Shown here piece by piece: positions 12,046-47,016 of a stretch of DNA of 64,000 nt. Location: assembly GCA_964019415.1 (NCBI GenBank), contig OZ025881.1, positions 2,260,280 to 2,324,279 on the forward strand, given 5' to 3'. The notes beneath the pieces are model-generated. The model had not been told where the DNA came from. It did no database searches and saw only the letters and a list, made by a program, of their open reading frames with translations. Source of the DNA: Ianthella basta (Eukaryota; Porifera; Demospongiae; Verongiida; Ianthellidae). The position numbers were made by a program, and so were the translations under genes. Numbering within the stretch: the stretch's first letter is position 1; each line of letters begins with the position of its first letter.

Positions 12046-15000
12046 CATACTGTGGTTGCATGTAGTAGGTCTTCTCCCTCCTCCTCTTCCTCCAACAGTA
12101 CACACAACAGCAGCAACAAACGGCCAACACCAGCACACAGAGGAGACCCGCTCCCCCACCAGAGGCAGCAATGATGATAGTCGTTGGCAGAGCGGGCTCA
12201 GGAGTGGGAGTAGTGGTAATATGGGCTGAGCATGGAATGGAAAAAACGAAAACAAACAAACAGAAATACTGTTAATGGCTTTTAGAACAGTATATGCAAC
12301 AATACATACATAGATACATACAAGAATATACACTGATGTACACATAATCCAAACACATAGGCACAGCGTGCACATCACACCATAGGCACTGCACACAACA
12401 TGCTCAGGTGTATGCACCACATTCAATATATACGTAACTTATGACATGCATATAATACAATTCCATCTACATATGATGTGTATTATTTATGCATAAAACT
12501 ATGTATCTAACTGACCTATGCACTAATGATTCAGACGGACTGTTGGAAAATGTAGTGGAGAGAGATTTTGACTCATACTTGACTAACTCTCAAACACTCA
12601 CACCAGTAGCATGCATGTCCACTCACCATTTGAGTCGAAAAGCAATGGAGCACTGGTGGCTGTACTACCATCGGGGTACACTGCCACCACAGTGACGGAC
12701 ACAACAAGCCGAGGCAGGTCTTGATAGTCGACGTCAAAGTACAGGCCCATTCCTACAGGGATACTAATCAAAGCCACTCCGTTTACATCACCTTTGATGA
12801 TGTATGTTACATTCTGGCCACTGGTGTTGGCTGGAGCACGCCATGAGACCCTCAGGGTGGTGTCATTTAAGATCTCCACTTGAATATTTGAGGGAGCTGC
12901 ATCATCTGGAGGTGCTGGGCAGTACAGAGGAAGAGGCAGGAACCACATCATTAAGTAGCAACACTGAATGTGGTTAGACTATATCAGCTGGGGAAAGGTT
13001 GATCAGCTGTGGTTTAACATGATCAGGCAAGTAGGATGCATGCTTGTCAACACAGCACCAGGTAGCGAGCAAAAAGCACAATTTTGAAAAGGCAGGCTTC
13101 CAACAACAGAAGATACCAATTAAGATGGTCTATGTACCATGGTGACATGAATGAAAGACAACGTTCGAAACTACACATGGTAAGGAAATAGGGGGGAAGG
13201 GAAAATGGCAGTGAACTGGACCAGCACCGGCAAACTCCAGATCTTTAGCCGACCCTTTAGCAGCTGGGTCACTGGTCACCGCCAACAGCCACTGATCCAC
13301 TACTGTACATAGATACTATACATGGAACAAGATGAACCAAACACCCATATAGCATACATGCTGATAATAGATATCCTGTACAATGCATAAAATACCCACG
13401 TGCTTATGAAGCATGTACTGTACACTAAGGAGGAGTACACTGTACGACACTCGACACTATACTGCAAGCAGTCGACACTGACACTATACTGTAAGCAGGT
13501 AGCCATGTAAATGGCTGTCCTCCCTCCTCCCCCCCCCATAACCCACTTGCAGTTGGTGATGAAGAAGGGCTGGGCTGCCCTATACCAGTGCTTGCTCCTG
13601 GCATCATTGGTGTGGTAGCACTGGGTGATGGCCCAACAGGTGATGAAGATGGCTCGATAACTGTGGAGATCAGGTGAGTGATTGGATTTCAATGGCAATT
13701 TGCAAGTTAACTCATAGCTACATGTGGCTTAGCTCTAGCACACATGTGGAAGTTACTAAGTAGTGTGTAGTATATAAAAAGGAATTGCTTCCAAAACATG
13801 CAGTGACATTGATACAGTGCAAGTTAACATATGGTCATATACCCATTGTGTGCATAGCAGACACACTTACATACATATAGGAGTGTATTTGGGGGGGGGG
13901 GGGGGGTCCCTGCTATGTATAACTCTTGCCCTTTCCCCCTTGACAAAATTCCTAAATATAGTACTGACGTAAATGCTAGTAACTGATATGTCAAATGTTT
14001 GCCACTTATCAACTGTTGGAAAATATGACAATAAAGCTGTTATTGACACAGAGTTATCCCAGATTTGATTAGGGTTGGTTAGCTGGTCAACTATGATTCA
14101 CCTGTGCAAGTTGTTCCATCTCCGGTGTAGCCTTCATTGCAGGCACAGGTGAAGGACCCAAGTGTGTTTGTGCACATGGCATTCGAATGACAAGGAGACA
14201 AGTCACATTCATTGATATCTGCAGAAATAGTTTAGCAAGTCAGGACTGCCTTTTTGAAAGACGACGCTATAAGTGCAATTGCTAGAAGAAGGTAGTTGAT
14301 CAACAAACGCTCAAATCATCACCTGAGCAAGTTGTTCCATCTCCAGTGTAGCCATTATTGCAAGCACATGTGAAGGACCCAGGTGTGTTTGTACACATGG
14401 CATTCGAATCACAAGGAGACAAGTCACATTCATTGATATCTGCAGAAGTACGTAGTTTAGCAAGTGAGAACTGCCTTTTGAAGGACGACACAATTAGTGC
14501 AACAAGCTAGAATAGGGTAGATGGTCAACCAAAACTCACCTGTGCAAGTTGTTCCATCTCCGGTGTACCCTTCATTGCAGGCACATGTGAAGGACTCAGG
14601 TGTGTTTGTACACATGGCAACCGAAAGACAAGGAGGAGGAAACTGGAGACATTCATTAACATCTGCAGGAGAAGTTTAGGCAGTTGGAAAATGTTGGCAA
14701 GGAATTAAATTTGGTGGATTTTTAAGAACTGCCAAACCACCAAATTCAAAACCCCACCAATACATTTCCTGCTTTACAGCATACACGGTGAAGCACACTG
14801 GGTACAAGTTGATACCAAAAGTACAGAATGATGAAATAACCAATCAGATAATCCAAATACAAACATTTCTCCACTCATTTACATTGATAGTCCTTCCAAA
14901 CAATTGCTTCAAAACTATAAGTATGGCACTTGTTTTGAGTGATCTGTGTCAGATACTCCAGCACCAAGGCAGTGTATATAAGGTAACTTTACCATAGAAG

Positions 15001-16039
15001 GCTATACCAGTGTACAAACTCACCAGGTACAATGTCGACATAGACGTCCACATTCAGCGTGTGAGGGCATGTTCCTTCATTATTGTTCAAGTTCAGGGTA
15101 ACTGACAAGAGATAGCTTCCCAGTGGAATTGTACCATTCATAACACTACTCTCTTTGACTATTAATGTGTCATCACTAAATGTGAAAATTGGATCTGAAA
15201 GGCTATAGGTGCTGACAGTTCTACTACCAAAGTAAGACTGAGTGACACAGAACCTTGCCACTACCCGGCCTGCCATCGCGTCCACTGTGTTGACTCTGGT
15301 GATGTTAAACCCCTGCAGTGGGTTACCGTCTTGGTCCAACAGGACAAGTTGGTATGTATTCACAACTTCAATACTTTGTGTTCGCGTAATAGCTACTGTG
15401 TCATCTGCATCAATAGCGCCCAGTCGATAGTTCACTGTTAGAGTGTACATCTTTCGAATCCTGGGGTTAGACATACTTGGCTCATTCAGCACCACAATTG
15501 CTGCAAGTACACAGTAAAGTACTCTTATAAGTAAGTATATCAGCTTCGTGCTTCAACTGACATGATGGGCATCAAAAATGGTTCTCTATTCAAATGAAAT
15601 AATGTACATGCTTGTAGGCACTCTATAACGCGATGGCGGCTCCTACTATACACCTCACGCACATAATACGTATAATATCCAAAATGCAACACACTAGACT
15701 CCTCCTACAGTGCAGCCCCTCCTACACACCCGCGCTTCCACAGGAACACAACCTACCAGTTGAGGAATTCATCGATGGATAGGAAAGATCAAGGCCCGTG
15801 GATGGCTCCACCCTAATGTTGATAAACTGGCCGCCTTCCTCAATCAATACCGGAGTTGATGTGACCTGTTGCATATACGCCTGCACATACCCGATCCGTC
15901 CGCTCAGGCACATCGTTGGAACGGTCCAGGGTGGATCAACCTCGCTCTCAAACTGCAGCGACAATGTAACCATTCCCTGTCCTACAACCGTACGCCACAG
16001 GCAGGCGCAGAGAAGAAGACAAAGTGTTCTCCACCCCAT
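4789..16039 (-). CDS. receptor tyrosine kinase with EGF and FN3 ectodomain (20 exons, 1037 aa)
   Basis: Single-pass receptor tyrosine kinase at the plasma membrane, complete by my model. The start at 16039 (MGWRTLCLLL) opens a signal peptide. Order of parts: novel N-terminal region (about residues 20-253), three calcium-binding EGF modules (254-372), Ser/Thr/Pro stalk (373-410), one FN3 domain (411-506), transmembrane segment (about 523-551) rich in Cys, juxtamembrane region, kinase domain (about 730-1020), short tail. Catalytic features are intact: GEGEFGQV loop (738-745), VAVK lysine 765, HRDLAARN with Asp887, DFG Asp905, LPVKWMALEA. HRDLAAR and this activation-loop end mark a tyrosine kinase. 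The 20 exons sum to 3114 nt with every junction in frame. EGF, stalk and FN3 exons are all phase 1-1, the usual shuffling modules. I cannot place it in a bilaterian RTK class. It shares a 135-bp divergent promoter region with ataxin-3. Confidence 0.9.
4933..5420. repeat. polypurine (GA-rich) tract, about 490 bp, RTK intron 19
   Basis: The plus strand is almost pure A/G, built from irregular repeats of GGAGAGGAGAGGGGAGG and ACAAGAAGAGAAAGG blocks of roughly 30-35 bp. It begins 12 bp upstream, in transcription sense, of the last RTK exon, so its pyrimidine complement forms that exon's upstream intron sequence. Open frames across it in several phases are artefacts of its composition. Confidence 0.9.
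5931..6697. repeat. 25-bp minisatellite, about 30 copies, RTK intron 18
   Basis: Tandem array of a 25-bp unit combining GACAGCTGTCCCACAG with GGAGGAGAGA. Variants carry CTGCAGG in place of CCACAGG, CAGCAGTCC in place of CAGCTGTCC, or an extra ACCA. Each unit holds the palindrome ACAGCTGT. Because 25 is not a multiple of three and the unit has no stop, open frames run through it in several phases. These are not genes. Confidence 0.95.
7201..7345. repeat. ACAAACACACAT-type tandem repeat, RTK intron 17
   Basis: About twelve copies of a 12-bp unit (ACAAACACACAT) with small variants, in the intron between the DFG exon and the VWSFG exon. Simple-sequence DNA only. Confidence 0.85.
7912..8020. repeat. 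(CA)n microsatellite, RTK intron 15
   Basis: A CA run followed by CACACACAAG units, ending 10 bp beyond the donor side of exon 8031-8115. No other content. Confidence 0.85.
8347..8525. mobile_element. MITE with CAGTGAAACC-type ends, copy 2
   Basis: The left end reads TATAGTGAAACCTGCTTAAG and the right end is its inverse (TTGGACAGGTTCCACTGCA). The inside is homologous, in inverted orientation, to the element at 53700-53896, sharing the blocks CAGCCTCCCTGGCCCCAAAT and CTACCTCTGTAGAGCAGCCA. It sits in RTK intron 14. No coding capacity. Confidence 0.75.
10031..10126. mobile_element. 96-bp fold-back MITE with 9-bp target duplication
   Basis: Near-perfect palindrome: the left arm starts TAGCCTCGTACCCAGTCCCT and the right arm is its inverted complement to the last base, with about 44 paired positions, two or three mismatches and a loop of a few bases. 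Both sides carry the direct repeat TACCAAACA (10022-10030 and 10127-10135). The 9-bp duplication points to a Mutator-like transposase (family knowledge). It lies in RTK intron 12. Confidence 0.9.
11613..11638. repeat. poly-G/poly-C tract at RTK exon 9 acceptor
   Basis: A run of about 23 G on the plus strand directly abuts RTK exon 9 (11517-11612). On the coding strand it reads as poly-C followed by AG, so the homopolymer forms the polypyrimidine tract and acceptor. Other homopolymers: G at 11386-11398, C at 11438-11450, G at 13891-13906. Confidence 0.8.
12004..12044. repeat. (CA)n microsatellite at RTK exon 8 donor
   Basis: A CA run starting 7 bp downstream, in transcription sense, of the donor of the transmembrane exon (12051). 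Simple repeat in the intron. Confidence 0.8.
12051..16039 (-). other. RTK ectodomain and transmembrane exons 1-8
   Basis: Exons: 15757-16039 (signal peptide), 15024-15500, 14540-14662 (EGF1), 14323-14439 (EGF2), 14102-14218 (EGF3), 13547-13660 (Ser/Thr/Pro stalk), 12627-12914 (FN3), 12051-12225 (transmembrane). Each EGF has six cysteines and a DINEC or DVNEC start, the calcium-binding signature. EGF2 and EGF3 are nearly identical. The FN3 exon opens PPDDAAPSNIQV and includes TLRVSWRAP with the conserved Trp. The transmembrane segment runs from TTIIIAASGGG to a five-cysteine run before the stop-transfer WRKRRREK. The first 250 residues have Asn-X-Ser/Thr sites (for example NSST, NGT) and match no domain I recognise. 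Confidence 0.85.
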
Positions 16040-16174
16040 CCTGTTCGGCCTAGTGTGACGTCATGATCAGTCAAATGATCAGCATAATCGATCGCGTTTA
16101 GATATTTACGTTTTCGTTCTTTACAAAATGGCCGCTGAAGAAAGTTAACAATAGAGTCTATGATAGAATACACG
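16040..16174. promoter_or_regulatory. 135-bp bidirectional promoter region, RTK / ataxin-3
   Basis: The two start codons face away from each other with only 135 bp between them. The stretch contains a perfect CRE/ATF palindrome TGACGTCA at 16056-16063 and a YY1-like string AAAATGGCCGC at 16125-16135, in front of ataxin-3. No TATA box is visible. Motifs are seen; shared regulation is inferred from spacing. Confidence 0.6.
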
Positions 16175-16435
16175 ATGGATAAGATTTTTCACGAGAAGGT
16201 ACAGCGAGATCCGACCGGATGCTGTATATATTGTATATCATATATGATGTGTTAATTTTATGATCATACATTAATGTACGTAGGCACTGATATGAATGTT
16301 AAGACGTACTCGAGCTATTGGTATTATTTGTGTGTTGATATTGTACTCTGTTGTGTCTATAGCAAGAAGGGTCCCTATGTGCTCAGCACTGCCTCAACTC
16401 TCTCCTTCAAGGTAAGCTGTTGTACCACTTTTCTT

Positions 16436-16483
<48 letters not shown>

Positions 16484-17346
16484 CATGTCAATGTTAGCAG
16501 TGAAAGTTAGGTATCATGTGTGAGCCCAGTAGGATCTGATGCTCAAAGTGTAATATACGACATGTGCTGATACTGAAGGAAGAGGCAAAGGAAGACACAG
16601 TGCTTTAGGGGAGACACTCTTGCTCTCTCAAGGCACAATTTCTTTGTGAGATGTTCCTGCTGCCTCACTTGCTCACAGGGCAGTACTTCACTGCAGTGGA
16701 TTTGGCTGCATTTGCCCGTGAATTGGATGAGGCAGAGCGATTGAAGATGGCTGAAGGAGACGTTGAGGCTAAAGAATATCTGAGCTTTTTGGAGGTGTGC
16801 ACCATAGTGCTGTTGTCTGTATGCTGCTTACATTCTGTTGCTAAGACACTGTTACCATGGCATCACTGCAATTGTGCTGCTGTGACATGGTTGCTATCAC
16901 CAAATGTCACAGCTATGGACCATACTGTAGTGCAGCTCTCCCTAAACAGTGGTCATTGCTGCTGAATATAAGGACACAGACAATACGATATCATAGTATC
17001 ATTCTGTATCCTAGGCAGCAAAAATACTAATAGTATAAAAAGTGCTTCTGATTATGTGTAAAACCATTGTACACTGTACACTGTACATGTGTATGTGATG
17101 TGATGTGATGTGGTGTGATGTGATGTGATGTGGTGTGATGTGATGTGATGTGGTGTGATGTGATGTGATGTGATGTGAAGTGATGTGATGTGGTGTGATG
17201 TACTGTAAGAGTAGGGAGCTACTGGACCATGTGACATTTCTCTCCTGCAGCAACCATCTGGGAATGTCGATGACAGTGGCTTCTTCTCGGTTCAGGTACG
17301 CCCTTTGTCTATACTGTCAAGGCTCTACTGAAGTACAGTGTGTGTA

Positions 17347-17408
<62 letters not shown>

Positions 17409-17429
17409 TACTGAAGTACAGTGTGTGTA

Positions 17430-17460
<31 letters not shown>

Positions 17461-17482
17461 CTACTGAAGTACAGTGTGTGTA

Positions 17483-17513
<31 letters not shown>

Positions 17514-17535
17514 CTACTGAAGTACAGTGTGTGTA

Positions 17536-17566
<31 letters not shown>

Positions 17567-17588
17567 CTACTGAAGTACAGTGTGTGTA

Positions 17589-17624
<36 letters not shown>

Positions 17625-17684
17625 TACTGAAGTACAGTGTGTGTATGTGAGTGTGCGTGTGTCTACTGAAGTACAGTGTGTGTA

Positions 17685-17730
<46 letters not shown>

Positions 17731-18380
17731 TACTGAAGTACAGTGTGTGTATGTGAGTGTATGTGTGTCTACTGAAGTACGGTGTGTGTATGTGAGTGTG
17801 TGTGTGTGTGTCTTTGACCTTTGTTGTAGGTCCTAGCTAAGGCCCTCAGGGTCTTTAACTTGGAGCTGCTTCCTTTCAACTCAGAGAGATGTAAATCATC
17901 AAGGGAGAATCCTCTGTGAGTCTTGTCAAGAGTACGTGATGGCAGATTCCTGCATGTGCCATTGCTGTTAGAGCTTACGTGCGTCACTAGTCTGGCTCGC
18001 TAGACCGTCCCAGCAAGCTCCCTACCTGTGAGCCTGGAGGCTTGCAGGGACGTTTGAGCAAGCTGGACTAGCGTGTCACCCAATGTGACCCAAGGGTACA
18101 CTCATTGGTAGTTCTCTGAGGGTGTATACTGTACAAGGACACATACACAGCCTTGCCTCTCAGTGGCAGCTTCTTCCGGTTACGGGAAGACATGAAAGAG
18201 GTGTAGTTTGATAGACCAGGCCATGCATTGCACATGAATTAAGGGCGAGTGCTGTGTAGATTGTGTGGCTGAAGTTGATTGAGTTGATTGGTGTGTGCTC
18301 TTGTGTCCCCCTCAGATTGGAGCAGGCTTATATTTGCCATCACAACGAGCACTGGTTGTGTGTTAGGATGCTCGGCATGC

Positions 18381-18425
<45 letters not shown>

Positions 18426-19170
18426 CGTGCGTGTGCATGTGCATGTGTGTGTGTGTGCGCGCGCGTGCATATGTACATGCACTTAATGAGTTCACTGTGT
18501 ATATGGTGTATTGAATGTCTGCCTCAGTGGTTCAACTTGGACTCACTACTAGAAGAACCTGAACTGGTATCTGATACATACCTGAACCTGCTGTTGGAGC
18601 AACTCAGGCAGGAAGGTTGGTCACATGACTGTCACATGACCAACTACCTATCACTTGCCTTATATATAAAGCCAAGTACTTCAGTAAACGTGTGGCCTCA
18701 GAGTGAGTGTGTGGTATAGTGTTGATAATTTGCTACCAGTGAAGCAACTGTCAGAGAGTGTGTAAACAGCATATGATTAGACTTCTGCACATCTGTAATA
18801 TATAGTCCTTAGACTGCAATGCATCACGATGAACTACTTGACTAGGATACTGGTGTGTGTGTAGGTTCAGTACTGCTGATAAATGTGCATCAGCATACTC
18901 CTTGTATTCTCACCCTCCACTCCAGGGTACTCTATCTTTGTTGTGAAGGGCAACCTGCCCCCTTGTACCGCTGATGAGGCACTGATGGCGTGTCCTGTGG
19001 ATCCCAAGGCAGTTGGCAAGAAGCAGCAAGAGCACAAGGTCCAGTCTGAGGACACCGCCAGCCATGGCACCGGAAGCAGCAAACAAGACCCCCCTCCCCC
19101 TCCTCCTGACCAATACGAAGATGATGACTGGGCACTGGCGATGGCCATAACAGCTAGTTTACAACAATGA
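16175..19170 (+). CDS. ATXN3: ataxin-3 (Josephin-domain deubiquitinase), no polyglutamine, 8 exons, 239 aa
   Basis: Cysteine-protease deubiquitinase of the Josephin family. Exons: 16175-16198, 16363-16411, 16679-16794, 17251-17295, 17830-17915, 18316-18382, 18528-18615, 18926-19170; total 720 nt, all junctions in frame. It starts MDKIFHEK and continues QEGSLCAQHCLNSLLQG with catalytic Cys14, the same number as in human. His119 in HHNEHWLCVR is also at the human position. The third catalytic position (human Asn134) is Asp in WFNLDSLLEE, as in Josephin-1/2. GYSIFVVKGNLP closes the Josephin domain. The C-terminal part is short: a Gln/Lys patch, PPPPPPD, then one UIM-like motif (EDDDWALAMAITASLQQ) at the very end. 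There is no glutamine tract and no second UIM. Confidence 0.95.
16436..16480. repeat. (TG)n microsatellite, ataxin-3 intron 2
   Basis: A TG run of about 22 units between exons 2 and 3 of ataxin-3. Confidence 0.85.
17095..17200. repeat. TGATG/TGGTG pentamer array, ataxin-3 intron 3
   Basis: A run of 5-bp units TGATG with regular TGGTG variants, giving a higher-order unit of about 30 bp. It is not coding. Confidence 0.85.
17322..17815. repeat. compound (TG)n satellite with CTACTGAAGTAC spacer, ataxin-3 intron 4
   Basis: Nine copies of a spacer containing CTACTGAAGTACAGTGTGTG and TATGTGAG alternate with (TG)n runs of different length (from about 4 to 30 units). The array ends about 15 bp before exon 5. 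Confidence 0.9.
17989..18072. mobile_element. fold-back MITE family B, copy 1
   Basis: The left end CTAGTCTGGCTCGCTAGACC pairs with the right end (inverse of CTAGTCCAGCTTGCTCAAAC). Related ends occur at 19207-19340 and 45293-45366. It is in ataxin-3 intron 5. Confidence 0.7.
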
Positions 19171-19206
19171 AGTATGCGGTAGCTGATAGCATTGTCAGCG
19201 TGTACT

Positions 19207-19340
19207 CGAACATGTAGCCTGGCTTGCTAGACCATCCCCCAGTAAGCACTCAATCCATGCTCCTAGACAGATAGCGAGTAGTCCCTTCATTCATTGCCCC
19301 AGGGCAATTTCTGGGATGGTCTAACGAGTCAGACTGATGT
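19207..19340. mobile_element. fold-back MITE family B, copy 2
   Basis: The left end AGCCTGGCTTGCTAGACCAT and the right end (inverse of AGTCTGACTCGTTAGACCAT) are inverted repeats with an unrelated middle. It lies just 3' of ataxin-3. Same TIR core as the copies at 17989 and 45293. Confidence 0.7.
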
Positions 19341-19777
19341 CCATGTAGCTTCATCATACAGTTGATTAACTATCCTTTTAGTATGTCAACACATGGGAAA
19401 GGGCCTTAGTAGGTTCCACTTGCTGTACATTTATGGTCTTAAGCTTGTATTGGTGCGACCTCTTCTCTTTTCTGCAGCGAGCACTGCGCCCCCATGATGT
19501 TCGTCTGGTTTGTAGATAACCTCATTTGCATGTTTAATGATATTCATAGCGTTTGTTTAATGACATTCACTGTTGGCGACCATCCACGCATTTTGGGCGT
19601 GCCCCACCCATTTCATAACCAGGGGCGTTCCTCAGCGCAAGGAAGCTCAGCCGTTCGTCCTCCTCTTGAAGTGCAGGATCTGCTCAAACGCATTGAGCAA
19701 GTAGTGTTCGGACCGTACCCCTGTATCCTTCATCACCTTCCATCTTCCGCCTTCGTTCGCCGGGAGGAGAGGCGAAG

Positions 19778-44516
<24,739 letters not shown>

Positions 44517-45475
44517 CTGCTTAATTGCAACACTAAACTTCATTCATGTATGGTTTAATACACAGGTATAGTAATACATACGAACGCAATAGCCAGGTAT
44601 GTCTTTAGACTTGTAGCCTCTGTGAAGGCTAACAATACATACACAACACATTACATACAGGTGCATTGTTTCAGCACTTTTGTACATGTACAAAGTAATG
44701 AAACACCTCCATATACAGGTATGTTTGTAAACGCATGTTATATGTGTATTCATTTTCACATTACCACATTATATTATTAATTTTATATAATTATACTCTG
44801 CAGTGTAGACTGTTTTGCATATTATTTGGGGATCAACATGTAAAACCATAATCCTATGATGAACCACACAATATATACTGCCCACGCATGTACGCACATG
44901 CGTACATGCACACACATGTACAGAACATGGGCAAATGCACACATTCACACGTATGTGCATGCATGCATGCATGCACATGTACACATTCACACGTATGTGC
45001 ACATGTGCATGCATGCACACAGCCTCATCAAAGCAGTACTTCAGTTTAAGGTACAACATGGCACAAACATTTGTTCCCCTTGATCATACGTGTGTAGATT
45101 ATATTAATTACAATCTATGCTTTGAAGAAGTGACATCTGGTAGTCAGTCGTGCCCCTCGATTCACAGCATCATTCATGTGCACAATGTACTATAATTTAT
45201 GTATATGTGTTTCACTTTCTGTACAAACTGCATGGTACCATGCACGAATGTAGGAAGTTGGTGTATGTACAAAGTAGTGCGAGATCTGGTAGTCGGGTTT
45301 ACTAGACCGTACCATAAGCACCCAGTAGGTGTGGCAGGGAAGGGACGGTCTAGCAAGCCAGGCTAGGGATCTAGAGGATGGAACATACGGCATAGTATGA
45401 TCTTACTAATCCCAAATAGGATCCTCATGCTATGGTGCAGATACGTACAGTTGTGACCTTATCTTAAGAGTGCAG
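44517..45475. other. intergenic: alternating purine-pyrimidine DNA and a MITE; no gene seen
   Basis: Between the cadherin stop and the next exon. 44880-45020 is rich in alternating purine-pyrimidine strings such as GCATGCATGCATGCATGCAC and GTACACATTCACACGTATGT, the latter occurring twice (around 44936 and 44980). A family B MITE lies at 45293-45366. I could not find a first exon for the downstream gene here, though one is needed. Confidence 0.5.
45293..45366. mobile_element. fold-back MITE family B, copy 3
   Basis: The left end TAGTCGGGTTTACTAGACCG and the right end (inverse of CTAGCCTGGCTTGCTAGACC) form inverted repeats around a spacer of about 25 bp. Same TIR core as the copies at 17989 and 19207. 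Confidence 0.7.
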
Positions 45476-46303
45476 ACCATCTTAATCAATCTGATAGCCA
45501 AGTTGGACACTGCTTGGACCTGGTGCATGACAAGCCTAGCTCTTATTCAGGCCCAACCATGCACCCTGGCCTGACCCATGCTGCCTATTCTGCCTGGACA
45601 ATTAATGTTAGCCTGATGTTACAGTATAACCATCCCTACGTAGACAGCACTACTGTGCTGTCTGACAGCAACATGTCTCGATCATGCACAAATGCTGAGC
45701 TTCTGTTGTACCACAATTGGACTATCATTTGGCTAGACTTTCATGACATACAAAGTGTCCTTAGCAATGCTCTCTACAATTATCTTCATGATTTGAATGG
45801 TGCAGAGGCAAGCCAGGAAGGTAACTAAATACATACAGGCATGAGGGCTGCTTGAGGGCATACCATAGACCCATGCAATCCTAGCTAGCGTATTGATTCA
45901 CTATAATGGGCTGAAAAGTGGCAGGTTATCTGGATGGAATGTGCTGCATTCATGCATAGCCAATCTGAGCTTTATGGCTGGATGGAAGCAGTAGCAATCC
46001 CATATTTCCACAGGGAAGGACTGTTACCATTGCACCGAAACATGCACCTCTAATCGCTCAACAGTGTATGAACTTTGTACAGTATACATGAAGATGGGCA
46101 ACTGCTGCACCAGCCCTCATGGTATCTACACTATCAAGCAGGCCCACCAGATCTGCACACACAGCTACCTAGGGACCTATGCTGTATATATGGTGCTGTA
46201 TAATTTGTACCAAATGCAAGTGCTGGATAACTCCATCATTAGAGATTTATACAGCACGGAACAGCAGAGAATGCATGCCACAAGTCCACTCATCAAGTTA
46301 TAA
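45476..46303 (+). CDS. unrecognised Cys-containing protein, last two exons (partial)
   Basis: Two exons: 45476-45820 and 46014-46303 (TAA stop). The junction is phase 1 and in frame (GAA G joined to GG AAG). The first exon begins after a GTGCAG acceptor with an in-frame stop just upstream, so an earlier exon is required, probably with the start. The first exon shows NVSLML, a hydrophobic NWTIIWLDF and Asn-X-Ser/Thr sites. The second opens KDCYHCTETCTSN and has a CC pair (MGNCCTSP), which suggests an extracellular disulfide-bonded fold. I do not recognise the family. It could be a decayed copy, but both exons are open and correctly bordered. Confidence 0.5.
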
Positions 46304-47016
46304 TTAAGATTATTGAATTGATTAAACTCTGACTATACCAGAATTTGATAAAAACCCACAGCACATGATGGGCCGGGGCTAGGTCTCATTGTGACTACTT
46401 CCCAGATATAGCCTAAGGGGCCTACTCTCTATATATGAATACTTGTGGATAAAAATTGGTTCTCCGGGGGATAAAATTAATGTTACTGCTCTTGGGGTAT
46501 ATAGGAATTGATTTTTCTCAGGTACACATCATCTGCAGAATAGGCAAGAGGAACAGCCATCACTTAGGGTTAGGGTATTATACATTATAGGGTATTATTA
46601 TATGGTATTATTATAGGGTATTATTATATGGTATTATTATAGGGTATTATTATAGGGTATTATTATATGGTATTATTATAGGGTATTATTATAGGGTATT
46701 ATTATAGGGTATTATACAGTCTGCCTTACAGGAAAGTACAAACAAAAGAACATACAGGAATTACATAAAGCAATTAATACCAAGAACATCCAAAACTGAT
46801 GTAGAAAGGGGACAGATGTGTTATAGTTAATTCATAGCTGCACAGTATAGATATATCTAGTCAAGGAATGCAATATGTTCTGGTCCCTCGCACAGGGCCT
46901 CCCTCAGTGGCAATCCATATAATACATGCATGCAAAATTAGACTTCAAGATCAAAACTTTGATTAGCATAATAGCTATATTGAGTGACACCCTTGCAACG
47001 AAGCTTAAATAACCAT
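46304..47016. other. intergenic, contains a 13-bp AT-rich tandem array
   Basis: 46567-46716 holds about 11 copies of a 13-bp unit GGTATTATTATAG with a TATGG variant. The rest is AT-rich and shows nothing coding. It separates two convergent 3' ends. Confidence 0.75.
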
